This document shows, piece after piece, positions 49,472 to 62,202 of a DNA stretch of 64,000 nt. A program made the translations under genes and the position numbers. This stretch comes from Panax quinquefolius (Eukaryota; Streptophyta; Magnoliopsida; Apiales; Araliaceae). Position 1 is the stretch's first letter. Every line of letters begins with the position of its first letter. Location: contig CM035167.1 of the NCBI GenBank assembly GCA_020205615.1, forward strand, positions 137,282,568-137,346,567, in the 5' to 3' direction. The notes below the pieces were generated by a model. That model made no database searches. It was not told where the DNA came from and saw only the letters and a program-made list of their open reading frames with translations.

Positions 49472-51162
49472 GCGCCCCAAAATTAGGTATCGTCGCCACC
49501 CATCTTGGGTCGCCACTTACATGGTACATAAATTCAAATACAACTTACTTAACATAATCTCGCCGGGTATAATATACGACATAAACTGTGAGTTTGAATA
49601 CAAATATTATCTACTAGATATTATACAAACTCAAAAGGAGTCCTCATTACAACTATTATCACACTATTTCACAGAATAGTGAGGACTACTAATGCTATCC
49701 TCTGGACCATTACTCAGTTCCGAGGCTCGTCCCACTATGTTCTCATTTTCTGAAGAGAGCAGTGTGAAAGAAAAGGTGAGCTCAACTAGCCCAAGAAGAA
49801 ATATTATGACTAAGATAATGCAGAATAAATTATCATTAGCCTTCAACGGTGTTAAAGCGATAAAATACAATAGACAACGGTTTAAGCTGCAATGAATATG
49901 CAATCCATTAAAAGAGTCAAGTAGAAAATAAAGTCTACTATCTTTTAGGTTTTAAAAGGTTTTCATAAATTTTATCACTAAGACTCAGTTTAATGAATAA
50001 ACCACAATATCTAATCATCCACATACACACACGCCAAGGATTTTCATCAAATTATCAATGGTCATGACTATACCGAATCACCCCCGGTCATAATCATACC
50101 AAAACTATCCATCATTTTGCATTACAAGCCATTGAGGACTTTTTGTCACCTCATTTATATCAAGCCATGATTATATCGAATGATCCTGGTCATAATCATA
50201 CTAAGTTCATCTATGCACGTAAGCAAAGATAACATAATATAACATGAGGATGATGAATAATGACATAATAATTCAATAAAACAAGTTCAAGAATTATTTA
50301 ATCCGGGGAATTATTAACGTCAAATTGTCAACATGACATTGTTTTGTAGAGTAAAATTCAAGAATGATCGGAAGAATATTTCCATGAAAGATCTTTGGAT
50401 GAAACGCAAATATCAAGGATATTCTACTAATTTCATGGAGTATAGAAGTCAAAGTTTTAACCAATTTGGGTATAATAAAGAATGGAATAACAAAAGAAAT
50501 CACCCATGCGTGCGGTACTTCGTATAGGCAGAGTTATTCAATAAAATAATAATAACGGAACCGAGTCGGTGAAATTCACACAAACAAGATGATCCAACAG
50601 AATAATAAATGCTAAATAATAAACAATGGAACTGTGTTGATTGTAAAACACAGTACAGGATATTCCAATGAGAATAATAAATGCGGAATAATAAACAATG
50701 GAACCGGTCGGTTAAAAAACACATGACATGAGGATATTCCAATGAATAATAAAGAATGGAATAATGAAGAAGATCACCAAGTATAGGGGATTAGCGTATC
50801 TGAGTTATTCCAATGAGAATAAATAAGAATGGAATAATATAAGGATTTCACCAAGTATAGGGTATCTGGCGTATCAAAGGTTATGTATATAGGGTATGCC
50901 ACTTTTAAAGTTATTCCAAGCAGAATAATAATGAATGGAATAATGTAAGTTCTCTTCATGAATAAGAAGAAGAATAACCCCTTACGGGTACAAAAATAAT
51001 ATCCCTACTAGTAAAAGACACCTTTGGATATCAAAGTAGTGAAGTACTGCGAATACTCTTCTTCTTTCTCTCTATAGATTTTCTCTATAGCTTCTCTATA
51101 TAATTTCTCTCTCTAGAGTTTCAATTGAATTAAGTAAGAAAATAATGAAGGAATGAGCTTCA
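49470..51162 (-). repeat. Minus-oriented gypsy LTR remnant
   Basis: Starts TGGCGCCCCAAAATTAGG, the inner end of a minus-oriented LTR like 35973 and 60032. It runs about 1.7 kb to GAGCTTCA, where gypsy element C is inserted. The continuation expected after GAGCTTC (TATTTATAG) is not found on the right side of element C. Confidence 0.8.
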
Positions 51163-51834
51163 TGTAAGACCTGACTTTTTATAAATAAAGGTGAATTTTC
51201 TATAAATATTATTTTTGAATATTATGGAATAAATTTGATATAATGTTATAGTTGTGAGTAATATTTATAAATTTTGCAAAGTAAGCAAGTTGTTATAAAA
51301 TATTCGTTTGGTGTGGGAATATTCTTTTTGTCGGGGAATATTCGTGACGACGGTTCAATCATTAGTGGACCCCTGGCGGAAGTATTATGTAGTTAGAAAG
51401 CGACAAAATTATCTTTCTATAAAAATAACGGCGGAGAGGTGTTACCGTTAAAGCGTTGAACTACCCGGTGGTAAAAAATACGATAAAACGCATGGTTGCG
51501 TAGTAGCACACGGTATTGATTATTGATCTTTACATGAGAAGTCACTCCGCTTATGCTCAATTATTACTACGATAATTCTTTGCATCATATCTCTTATATT
51601 ATTGATTCAATTATTGTCAAGATTATCATCGTATAATATGTTATATTATTAATTGAGGCGACAAGTTATAAATGATTAATAATTGTTGAAAGATTAAAAA
51701 TGTGTTGATTAAAAATAAAATGATTTGTGGTAATATTTATTCAATCCTTAATGTATATAAAGTACATTATGAGACGTTTGTGGTAAGTTTGATTATTTTA
51801 TGGGGGCCCATATGTCATCATCTAAGAGTCTCTT

Positions 51835-52065
51835 CGTCAATAGTAATTACCTTTGTGAATAGTAATTACCTTCGTCGATAGTATTTACCTTAAATCGATA
51901 GTAATTATCTTCGTCGATAGTAATTACCTTTACCAGACGTCAAACCACTTGCCGTTTCACATTACAGGCGTCGAACCACTTGTCGTTTCACATTACAGGC
52001 ATCGAACCACTTTTCTTTTCACATCACCAGTCGTCAAGCCACTTGCCTTTTCACATGGTAGGTGC
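51835..52065 (+). repeat. Two short tandem arrays in LTR of element C
   Basis: About five copies of a 19-22 nt unit around GTAATTACCTTCGTCGATA, then four copies of a 31-nt unit around CGAACCACTTGTCGTTTCAC. The same arrays occur at 59235-59455 and, inverted, at 61730-62000. Confidence 0.8.
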
Positions 52066-52079
52066 TAAGCTAGAAATCT

Positions 52080-52090
52080 TCTATAAATAG
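52080..52090 (+). promoter_or_regulatory. Candidate LTR TATA box, element C
   Basis: CTATAAATAGAGG is a good plant TATA match. It recurs at the equivalent place in the 3' LTR (about 59471) and inverted in other LTR copies (about 37570 and 61695), so it is conserved within the family. Confidence 0.6.
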
Positions 52091-52343
52091 AGGCCTAGTG
52101 CTTCATTATTTTTCACGAATTCATTCAAGCTATAGAGAGAAAGTATAGAGAGAATAGAGAAAGAAGAAGAGTATTTTGTTACTACACTCTTGTAGTATTC
52201 AATCTCCTACCAAAAGTAAGGGGTGTTATTCTTTCTTATTCATGAAGAGAAGCTGTTGTTATTCCATTGCTTATTATTACATTGGAATAACTTTTGATAT
52301 CGTGGTTTACCCTATACTTGGTGACATTCTTCTATTATTCTCA

Positions 52344-52640
52344 TTGGAACATCACATGCATGTGTTTTACATCGGACTGGTTAAAATCTTTATTATTATT
52401 ACATTGGAACATCACATGCATGTGTTTTACAGGATCCGGTTAAAGTCTTTTTATTATTCTGTTGGAACATCACATGCGTGTGTTTTACAGGACCTAGTTA
52501 AAATCTTTATCATTCTGTTGGAATATCCTATCGTGTGTTTTACACGGATCTGGTTCCATCTTTATTATACATTGGAATATCATCGATTGTGAATTTCACG
52601 ACCTAGTTCCGATTATTATTATTACATTGGAATAACTTTG
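52344..52640 (+). repeat. 54-60 nt tandem units with CACATGCATGTG palindromes
   Basis: Units begin TTGGAA at 52344, 52404, 52462, 52518, 52572 and 52626. The first two contain the perfect 12-nt palindrome CACATGCATGTG; later units have one or more changes. Another CATGCATG lies just after the array at about 52652. Confidence 0.85.
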
Positions 52641-53745
52641 TTTATGCAATCTGCATGCATGGTGATTTCTTTTGTTATTCCATTCTTTATTATACCCGAT
52701 TGGTTAAAACTTTGACTTCTATACTCCATGAAATTAGTAGAATATCCTTGATATTTACGTTTCATCCGATATCTTTTCATGGAAATATTCTTACGATCAT
52801 TCTTGAATTTTACTCTACAAAAAAAAGATTGTATCATGTTGACAATTTGGGCGTTAATAGTTCCTAGATAAATTAATTCTTGAACTTGTTTTATTGAATT
52901 CTTATATCATTGTCATCATCCTCATGTTTATATTATGTTGAAAGTCATCTGTGGCTTTTGTGGTGCATAGATGGACTTGGTATGATTATGACCAGAGACT
53001 ACCGATTGTAATCATGGACCGTAATGTTACAAATGATGTGGTAAAAAATCCTCGATTGGCGTAGTGCATTGATGGGACGATTGTTGGCATGATCATGACC
53101 ATTAATGAATACCACAAATATTCTTGGCCGTAGTGAATGAATAATTGTGGTCGTGATACTAAAGAATATCCTGGCCAGTAGTAGTGCGAGGGGTGATTCG
53201 ATGATGTGAAATATTTATTAAAGTGAGTCTCGGCTATATACGATGATGAAAAACCTTTTAAATCATAAAGATAGTAGATTTTATTTTTCTACTTGACTCT
53301 TTTAATGGATTATTAGTTCATTTTGTAGTTAAACTTGATGTTCATTATATTTTTTTAGTTTTAACTTTGTTGTAGGCTAATGATAATTTATTACGCATTA
53401 TCTTAGTCATAATATTTCTTCTTGGGCTAGTTGAGCTCACCCTTTCTTTCCTTTTTATTCTCTTGAGGAAATGAGAACATATTTGGAGACGAGTCGGGGG
53501 AGCGGAGTAATGGTCGAGAGGATAGCATTAGTAGTCCTCACTATTACGTAAAATAGTGTGATAATAATTGTAATGAGGACTCCTTTTGAGTTTGTATAAT
53601 ATCTAGTAGACAATATTTGTATTCAAACTCACAGTTTTATCGTATTATTATACTACGATTATATTAGTAAGTTGTATTTAAATTCTATACCATGTGTCGA
53701 CTACCCAAGATGGGTGATGTATACCTAATTTTAGGGGCGTCACGG

Positions 53746-53763
53746 TTGGTATCGAGCTTAGGG
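53746..53763 (+). other. Primer-binding site of gypsy element C
   Basis: TTGGTATCGAGCTTAGGG, methionine-tRNA type with changes. Confidence 0.65.
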
Positions 53764-53932
53764 ATATGATCCTGGCTAAGATGTGAGAATAGTACTAGGA
53801 GGGAGAGGCGGGGAATACCTTCATTTAGTATAACCTACCTAAGTTTATGTCTTTATTTTATTGGTTGGTGGGAAGATAGGGATAATTTGTTACATGTCAA
53901 TTAACCTTTTGTTTTGTGGAAGTATCTCGAAA

Positions 53933-55060
53933 ATGACATCCGAGAATGTTGAGAATAGCGATGGAGCGCAGCGATCGTTGATTCACCACATATCGATAAT
54001 CGAGGATAATAATGCATCGAGGAAGGCGACAATCCTCATGCAGAGACAACAACTAAACAAATGATGAATGATCAAATGTTCGGAGGCTTTATGCAATTTA
54101 TGCAATGCAAGAGAGGCGACTCACATCCAAAACTTTAGGTGGAAACACGGAAAACTCTCGGGTGGTCACCGCTAAGCGATTCAATTTGGGACCTTGGGAG
54201 TTTAAGGGAGAGCGAAACCACTTACGGCGGAAGCATGGATAAAGCAGATTACCAAGATATTTGATGTCTTAGGATGCTCGAGGAGCAAAAGGTTCCCTTG
54301 CTACGCCTTTATGTTGTGGAGGCTGATTCTTGGTGGGAATCGGTAAAGCGTACTCAAACTCTTTGTCTTGAAGATATCTTGGGAGAAGTTTCAGAGGCTA
54401 TTCAACGACAAATACTTTCTGAAAGTATTCGCCACATGAAGGAGGTGGAGTTTATCAAGTTGGAACAAAACAATATGGCCGTGTATCCATGATCTGAGGC
54501 AAAATTTGCGGAGTTATCACGGTTCGTCCCCTTGGTGGATAATGAAGAGAGAATGGCGAATGTTTTTAAGAGGTTTGAAAGCGGGAATCGTCGACATCTT
54601 ATTTCTCATAAAGCGTGTTTGTATTAGGATGTTGTAAATAGGGCTCGATTAGTGGGGTATGATAATGAGTCAATGCAACTAAAAAGAGAGCATCCGGCAA
54701 AATTATAATACCGGTGAGAGAGTAGTCATGAGCGGTGACAACAAGCGTGGAGGAATCAGCGGGCGGATATGGTAACCACCGGTGGTAATTGGGGCCAAAA
54801 CAATAAGAATGGACATTTCAAGAAAAGGAGATTCAATGATGATGGAAAGGCGTCGACACCGGTACCGTTGTTAAGGAAGGAGAAAGACCACCTATCATAT
54901 GCTTCAAATGCGGAGGAGAGGACACACATCGATCAATGCGCCATGTAGTCAAAGCATGTTATAATTATGGAAGAGAAGGTCACTTAGCTCGATTTTGTCG
55001 ATTTCTAGAAGACAAATTCAGCTAGGATGGAGGCACCAAAGGCCATCCCGAAGCGTCAAA
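53933..55060 (+). pseudogene. Gypsy element C, gag
   Basis: ATG at 53933 starts MTSENVENSDGAQ, matching the gag start of element B. It is followed by blocks in other frames: SESIRHMKEVEFIKLEQNN (54418-54480), a region near 54700 and a zinc-knuckle region near 54900-55010. Stops and shifts occur throughout. Confidence 0.83.
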
Positions 55061-55129
55061 GCCGGTAGTCTGAGGGAGATCGTTTGTTGTGACCTCCCAA
55101 AGAAGCGAGAAGGAATCCGAATGAGGTCA

Positions 55130-56450
55130 TCACAGGTGAAAGCTTATCATAAACTCTAATGAAGTCTATACTTTATTTGATCTGGGTTCTACCCATTCTT
55201 TTATTTCTCTACTTGCGCTCATCGATTAAAATTGACTCAGGAGAAATTAGACTTTGACTTGCTCTGTGGAAACTCGTTGGGAGAAACCTTCATTACATCC
55301 ACTTGTTTATAAGTCTTGTTTGGTTCAAATCGGTACCCTCACATTACACATCGATCTTATTTCATTAAAAATACTTGCATTTGACTTGATTCTAGGGATT
55401 GATTGGTTAACTACTTATCATGCAAAAATTGATTATTTTCGTAAGGTTGTTAGTTTTCATATTCTAATCAACCTATTATGTGAATTCAAACGACCGAACC
55501 ATTAAAATCAATCACGGTCATCTCAAGCCATAAAAGCTATTCGTTTATTGAAAAGCGGATGTCAAGCTTTCTTAGCTCATGTCATGATTTAAACAAAAAT
55601 ACGTCGGTTTGAGCGATATTTCTATTGTTAATAAATTTTACGGCGTATTCCAGAAAAACTTCTGGCTACCCCAGGCGTGAAATTGAATTTTGTATCGACC
55701 TTGAAACGGTACAAAACCTATTTCCAAAGCCCCATATCGAATAGCTCTATTGAACTTGAGGAGTTAAAGACCCAATGCGAGGAATTGTTAGACATTGGCT
55801 TTATTAAATCCTAGTACTTCTCTTTGGGGTTGCTCATTACATTCGTGAAAGAAGAAAGATGGGAGTATGCGACTTTGTATTGATTATCGGGAGTTGAATC
55901 ATGTCACCATCAAAAATAGGTATCCATTGCCACGTATTGATGACTGTTTGACCGATTGCAAGAGAGCCAAATTCTTTTCAAAGATTGATCTTCGTTAGGA
56001 TATCACCAATTGAAGATTAGAAGCCGTGACATTCCAAAGGCGGCTTTCGAGAACTCGATGCGGGCATTATGAATTCCTAGTCATGTCCTTTGGATTGACT
56101 AATGCTCCTCTTTGCCTTCATGGATATGATGAGCCAAGTATTCGAGGAATATTTAGATCACTTTGTGGTCGTCTTTATTGATGACATCCTTATTTATTCC
56201 AAAAGTCGTGAAGATGTGAAAGCAACACTTGAAGGCGACACTCCAAAAGCCGTGAATATAAAGCTTTATGCAAGTTGAAGAAATGTGAGTTACGGCTTGA
56301 AGAAGTAGCATTCCTTGGGCGCGTGGTATCAAGTCATGGAATATCATTGACCAACCAAAGATTGAAGCTATTCAAAGCTGGAACAACCTAAATCGATGGA
56401 TAAAATACGTACCTTTCTCGGTTTAAATTTGGTTATTATCGGGAGATTCG
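55130..56450 (+). pseudogene. Gypsy element C, protease and reverse transcriptase
   Basis: LFDLGSTHSFIS-like protease remains lie near 55170-55215, then LILGIDWLTTYHAKIDYF (55254-55505). Reverse transcriptase motifs are scattered over three frames: [16 protein letters not shown] near 55860, [18 protein letters not shown] near 56100, and the catalytic box VVFIDDILIYS at about 56167-56200. Confidence 0.83.
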
Positions 56451-56639
56451 TGGAAGGATTTTCTCGAATTGCTACTCCATTGACTCGGTGACTCGAAAAG
56501 ATCTGAAAGTTCGGTTGGAAGCGAAGAATGTGAGAAGAGTTTTCAAGAACTCGAGAGGAGACTTATTTCAAAGACACTGTTACGATAATACCATCGGCTC
56601 GGAGGATTTGTCATCTCTCTGATGATGCTTGAGCGAAAA

Positions 56640-57010
56640 GGGTTGGGATGTGTTCTCATGCGACATGGAAAAGTATTAGCTTTATGCCTCGCGACAACTC
56701 GAAAGAATATGAGAGGAATTATCCTACTCGTGATCTAGAGTTAGCATTTGTTATCTTTGCACTTAAAATTTGGAGGCATTACTTGTATGGGGAGAAAGTG
56801 GAGATCTTTACGGATCATAAAAGCCTCAAATATTTCTTCACTCAAAATGAACTCGACATGCGACAACGGCGTTGGCTTGAACTATTGAAAGATTATGATC
56901 ATACCATCAATACCATCACGGAAAAGTGAGCGTGGTAGGCGGCGCATTGAGTAGAAAATCATATGCGAAATCACGAGTGCGATATTATCGTAAAGGCCCA
57001 TTTGTGTGAC
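56640..57010 (+). pseudogene. Gypsy element C, RNase H
   Basis: [34 protein letters not shown] and [16 protein letters not shown] (56648-56929), classical Ty3/gypsy RNase H motifs; the frame is lost after TITEK. Confidence 0.87.
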
Positions 57011-57187
57011 TTGCAAAGGATGGAGATAGAGTTAAAGAATCGAGGGGCGCGTGTGATGATAGCGAGTATCTGAGTAGAACAGACTTTAATCGATAAAGTT
57101 AAAGTTGCTCAAGCTGTTCTGGACACTGGAGGCGATGCGTATGAGGAAGAAAGTGCGAGAAGGTGCTATCTTAGGAAGCAAGAATCG

Positions 57188-57960
57188 ATGAAGAAGGAAT
57201 ACTTGAGTCAACTCCGGACTTTGTGTTCTAACGACCACGATTTAAAGTATAATATCATGATGGAGGCGCATGACACACCATTTTCAATCCATCACGGGAG
57301 TACCAAAATGTATCATGATATTAAATCATACAATTTGGTGGAGCAATATGAAGAGAGAGATAACTTTTTGTTTATCTCGAGGTGTCTAACTTGTCAACAA
57401 GTTAAAGCGGAGCATCAAGTACCAAAAGGTCCATTGCAACCACTTGAAATTCGAATGGAAGTGGGAGCACATTACCATGGATTTCGTTACGGTCTTCCTA
57501 AGGTTTCTCAAGGCGTTGATGCGATTTGGGTCATTGTTGATAGATTGACCAAGTACGCTCATTTCTCTACCGTCGAGAAACTTATACACTTGAGCGTCTT
57601 GCTGCATTATGTACATAAGCGAGATTGTAAGGCTGCATGGTATCTGGGGTATCCATAGTTTCGATCGAGACCCAAGATTCACTTCACGATTTTGGGTTAG
57701 TTTGCAAAAAGCTATGGGCGCAGACTTACGATTTAGCTCGGTATATCATCCTCGAGACCAGACGGACGGTCGAGAGGACTATTCAAACTCTTGAAGATCT
57801 ATTAAGACTCGTGTCCTTGATTTCAAAGGAAGTTGGGACAAGTTCTTACCATTGGTGGAGTTTTCCTACAACAACGAGTTATCAAGCAAGTATTGGCATG
57901 GCTCCATTCGAGCGTTGTATGGAAGAAAGTGTCGTTCTCTCGATTATCTTTGGGATGAGG
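57188..57960 (+). pseudogene. Gypsy element C, integrase
   Basis: Zinc-binding part with CLTCQQVKAEHQVPKG, then a frame change near 57460; WVIVDRLTKYAHF follows, and after another shift RDPRFTSRFW and a YHPRDQTDGR-like motif (57609-57794). Confidence 0.85.
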
Positions 57961-58079
57961 TGGGTGAAAGCAACATTGTTGGGGCCGGAGTTGGTACGTA
58001 TGACTACGGAAAAGATTCAAACGATCAAACAACGTATAAAAACCTCACAAAATTGATGAAAAGAGCTATCTTGATCTTC

Positions 58080-58549
58080 ATCGAAAGGGCGTGGAATTGA
58101 TATAGGAGATCATGTGTTGATAAGAGTTGCTCCATGGAAAGGAGTTACAAGATTTGGAAAGAGAGAAAACTTAATCCTCGATTCATCGGTCCATTTTAAT
58201 CCTCGATCGAGTAGGAGCGTGGCCTATAGACTCGCTTTCTGCGCCAAGTATGTCTCGTGTTCATAGCGTTTTTCACATATCCATATTACGTAAATATGTG
58301 AAAGACCGAACCACATTATTGAGTTAGAAGCAGGACGAAATAGCGGAAGATTTGACGTATGAAGAGGTTCTGTTCAAATTTTGGATAGAAGGAACATATT
58401 CTACGCTCGAGGTTATACCTCAAGTCGAAAGTTTTGCGGAGGAACAATGATGTTGAGGAAATGACTTGGGAGTTAGAATCGAAATGAAGTCGAGGTATCC
58501 TTACCTCTTCGACATACCAGTCGTACCCTAAATTTGAGGCGAAATTTCA
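58080..58549 (+). pseudogene. Gypsy element C, integrase tail with chromodomain-like motif
   Basis: Around 58425-58475 one frame reads KVLRRNNDVEEMTWE, matching the KVLWRNH-VEEATWE motif at the end of plant gypsy integrases. Surrounding blocks are shifted. Confidence 0.7.
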
Positions 58550-58562
58550 TAAGAAGGGAGGT
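58549..58562 (+). other. Polypurine tract of gypsy element C
   Basis: AAGAAGGGAGGT directly before the 3' LTR. Confidence 0.8.
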
Positions 58563-60031
58563 TGTAAGACCCGGACTTTTATAAATAAAGGTGAATTTTC
58601 TATAAATATTATTTTTGAATATTATGGAATAAATTTGATATAATGTTATAGTTGTGGGTAATATTTATAAATTTTGCAAAGTAAGCAAATTGTTATAAAA
58701 TATTACGTTTGGTGGGGAATATTCATTTTATACAGGAATATTAAATACAGCAGTTCGATCATTAAGTGGACCCCCTGGCGGAAGTATTGTCGTAGTTAGA
58801 AAGCGACAAAATTATCTTTCTATAAAAATAATGGCGGAAGGTATTCTACGTTTAAAAGCATTGAACTACCGGTGGTAAAAATGCGATGTCTGGGCGTGGT
58901 TGCGTAGTAGCTGCGGTATTGATTATTGATCTTACGTGAGAAGTCACTCATTTATGCTCAATTATTTACTCACGATAATTTTGTATCATATCTCTTATAT
59001 TATTGATTCAATTATTGTCACGATTATCATCATATAATATCTTTATATTATTAATTGAGGCGACAAGTTATAAATGATTAATAATTGTTGAAAGATTAAA
59101 AATGTGTTGATTAAAAATAAAATGATTTGTGGTAATATTTATTCGATCCTTAATGTATATAAAGAAGGCACATTTATGAGGCGTTTGTGGTAAGTTTGAT
59201 TATTTTATGGGGGGGTATATGTCATCATCTAAGAGTCTCTTCGTCGATAGTAATTACCTTTGTGAATAGTAATTACCTTCGTCGATATAGTAATTACCTT
59301 ACCGTCGATAGTAATTACCTTTTACAGACGTCAAAGCACTTGCCGTTTCACATTACAGACATCGAACCACTTGTCGTTTCACATTACGGTGATCGAACCA
59401 CTTTTCTTTTCATCACATCCCGGTCGATGAGCCACTTGCCTTTTCATGGTAGGTCTTAAGCTAGAAATCTTCTATAAATAGAGGCCTAGTGCTTCATTAT
59501 TTTCACGAATTCATTGAGGCTATAGAGAGAAAGTATAGAGAATAAAGAGAAAGAAGAAGAGTATTTTGTTCTTACACTCTTGCGGTATTCAATCTCTACC
59601 AAAAGTAAAGGGTGTTATTCTTTCTTATTCATGAAGAGAAGCTGTTGTTATTTCATTGCTTATTATTACATTGGAATAACTTTTTTTATCGTCGTTTACC
59701 TATACTTGGTGACATTCTTCTATTATTACATTTGGAACATCACATGCGTGTGTTTTACAGGACTGGTTTCCGTCTCTATTATTATTACATTGGAACATCA
59801 CATGCATGTGTTTTACACGGGACTGGTTAAAATCTTTATTAATACTGTTGGAACATCACATGCGTGTGTGTTTTACAGGACTGGTTAAAATCTTTATCAT
59901 TACTGTTGTAATATCATACATGTGTTTTACATAGGATCTGGTTCCATCTTTATTATTACATTGGAATATCACATCGGTGTGAATTTCACACGACTGGTTA
60001 GATTATTATTAATACATTGGAATAACTTTTG
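58563..60031 (+). repeat. Gypsy element C, partial 3' LTR
   Basis: Matches 51163 to about 52640 of the 5' LTR, including all three tandem arrays, then stops at ATAACTTTTG where a minus-oriented LTR begins. Confidence 0.85.
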
Positions 60032-62202
60032 TGGACGCCCCAAAATTAGGTATACATCACCCATCTTAGGTCGCCACTTACATGGTGCAGAATTTAAATA
60101 CAACTTACTAACATAAGCGTAATGTATGCAATCATTTGTGAGTTTAAATACAAATATAAATCTACTAGATATTATCTGAACTCAAAAGAGTCCTCATTAC
60201 AATTATTATCTATTTATTTCACGAGAATAGTGAGGGACTACTAATCTTATCTTGAGGACCATCACTCGTTTCCCAGGCTTCGTCGGCTATATTCTCATTT
60301 CAGAGAAAGCGGTGAAAGAAAAGGTGAGCTCAACTTGACCCGATAAGAAATATTATGACTAAGATAATGCGGAATAAATTATCAATAGTCTTGACAATGT
60401 TAAAGCGATAAAATACAATGAACACCGGTTTAAGCTGCGGTATTGAATAAATGATCCATTAAAAAGTAAAGTAGAAAATAAAATCTACTATCTTTTAGGT
60501 TTTTAAAGGTTTTCATCACTTTGTTATAGGTGAGACTCGACTTTAATAAATATTCCACATCATCGAATCACCCTTTTCTACGACCGAGGATATTCTTTAG
60601 TATCCGACCACAATTATTCATGCACTACGGGCCAAGAATATTTGTGTATTCATTAATGGTCATGATCATGCCAACAATATTTGTCCACCCGATGCACTAC
60701 TGACCCGCGAGGATTTTTATCACATCATTTGTAACATTACGGTTAAATGATTACGCGAATAGTCTCTGGTCATAATCATACCAAGTCCATCTATGCACTC
60801 TGGAATACAGATAACTTTCAACATAATATAAACATGAGGATGATGACAATGATATATGAATTCAATAAAACAAGTTCAAGAATTATTTTATCTAGGAATT
60901 ATTAACGTCCAAATTATCGACATGATCTTTGTTTTGTAGAGTAAAATTCAAGAATGATCGGAAGAATATTTCCATGAAAAGATCTTTGGATGAAGCCTTG
61001 AATATCGAGGATATTCCATTAATTTTATGGAGTATAGAAGTCAAAGTTTTAACCAATTTGGGTATAATAAAGAATAGAATAACAAAAGAAATCACCATGC
61101 ATGCGATAGGACGCCTGGTGAGTTATTCAGCGAATAATAAATAACGGAACAGGTCCGCGTAAAAGCTTGAGCGGGATGTTCAACGAGAATAATAAAGAAT
61201 GGAACCGGTCGGCGTAAAACACAGCGAGGAGGATGTTCAGCCGAGAATAATAATAAAGAAGGAACCCCGGTCGGGTGTAAAACACACGCAGACGAGGATG
61301 TTCAACGAATAATAATAAAAAGATGGAAACGAAGTTAGGTGTAAAACACACTGAGAGCAGGATGTTCAACGAATAATAATAAAGGCGGAACCGGTCAGGT
61401 GTAAAACACACAGAGCGAGGATGTTCCAACGAGAATAATAGAAGAATGTCACCAAGTATAGGGTAAATGGCATTATCTGAGTTATTCAGCGAGAATAATA
61501 AGCGATGGAATAACAACGATTCTCTTTCGTGAATAAGAAAGAATAACACCCGCACATTTGGTAGGAGATTGAATCTTTATGGCGGTGTAGTAACAAAATA
61601 CTCTTCTTCTTCTCTCTCTTATTCTCTCTATACTTTCTCTCTCTACATAGCTTGAATGAATTAGTGAAAATAATGAAGCCCTGAGCCTCTATTTATAGAA
61701 GATTTCTAGCTTAGCACTGCCGTGTGTGAAAAGCGTAAGTGGCTTGACGACTAATGATGTGAAAAGAAAAGTGGTTTGGCGCTTTGTAATGTGAAGCGAC
61801 AAGTGGTTCGGATGATGTGAAGCGACAAGTGGTTTGGCGTCTGGTAAAGGTAATTACTATTAACGAAAGGTAAATACTATTGACGAAATAAATATTTATT
61901 CATAAGGGTAATTCTTATTAGCGAAGGTAATCTCTATTCACGAGGGTAATTACTGTATTGTGAAGGTAATTACTATTATTCGCCGAAGGTAAATACTTAT
62001 TGTGAAGAGACTCTTAGATGATGACATATAGCCCCCATAAAAAATAATCAAACTTACCACAAATCATTTTTTTTTCATCGACACATATTTAATCTTTCAA
62101 CAATTATTAATCATTTATAACTTGTCGTCTCAATTATTGATTTATCTTATAACATATTATCTGGATGATCTTTGTGACAATAATTGAATCAATAATATAA
62201 GA
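60032..62202 (-). mobile_element. Gypsy element D, minus-oriented LTR running into the gap
   Basis: Starts TGGACGCCCCAAAATTAGG (inner LTR end) and carries the family's LTR sequence in reverse, including CATGCATGCG near 61098, inverted tandem arrays (61130-61440 and 61730-62000) and the inverted TATA region near 61695. It is cut by the assembly gap, so the outer end is unseen. Confidence 0.8.

Larger units (their letters stand above)
51163..53742 (+). repeat. Gypsy element C, 5' LTR (about 2.6 kb)
   Basis: TGTAAGACCTGACTTT to AGGGGCGTCA. Contains three internal arrays: GTAATTACCTT-CGTCGATA units (about 51835-51935), CACTT-CC-TTTCACAT units (about 51940-52065) and 54-60 nt units beginning TTGGAA (52344-52640). 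A CT-rich and ATAGAGA-rich stretch at 52130-52175 follows a TATAAATA at about 52083, a likely LTR promoter. Confidence 0.88.
51163..60031 (+). mobile_element. Gypsy element C (plus strand)
   Basis: 5' LTR 51163-53742, primer site from 53746, internal region to 58562, partial 3' LTR 58563-60031. Same general family as element B, with gag and pol blocks recognisable in the same order. The 3' LTR is cut at 60031 by another insertion. All frames are broken. Confidence 0.88.

Noticed and set aside
52176..52592. 138-codon frame with repeated peptides
   Set aside because: The peptide repeats come from the 54-60 nt tandem array of the LTR; frame and length are not kept in other copies.
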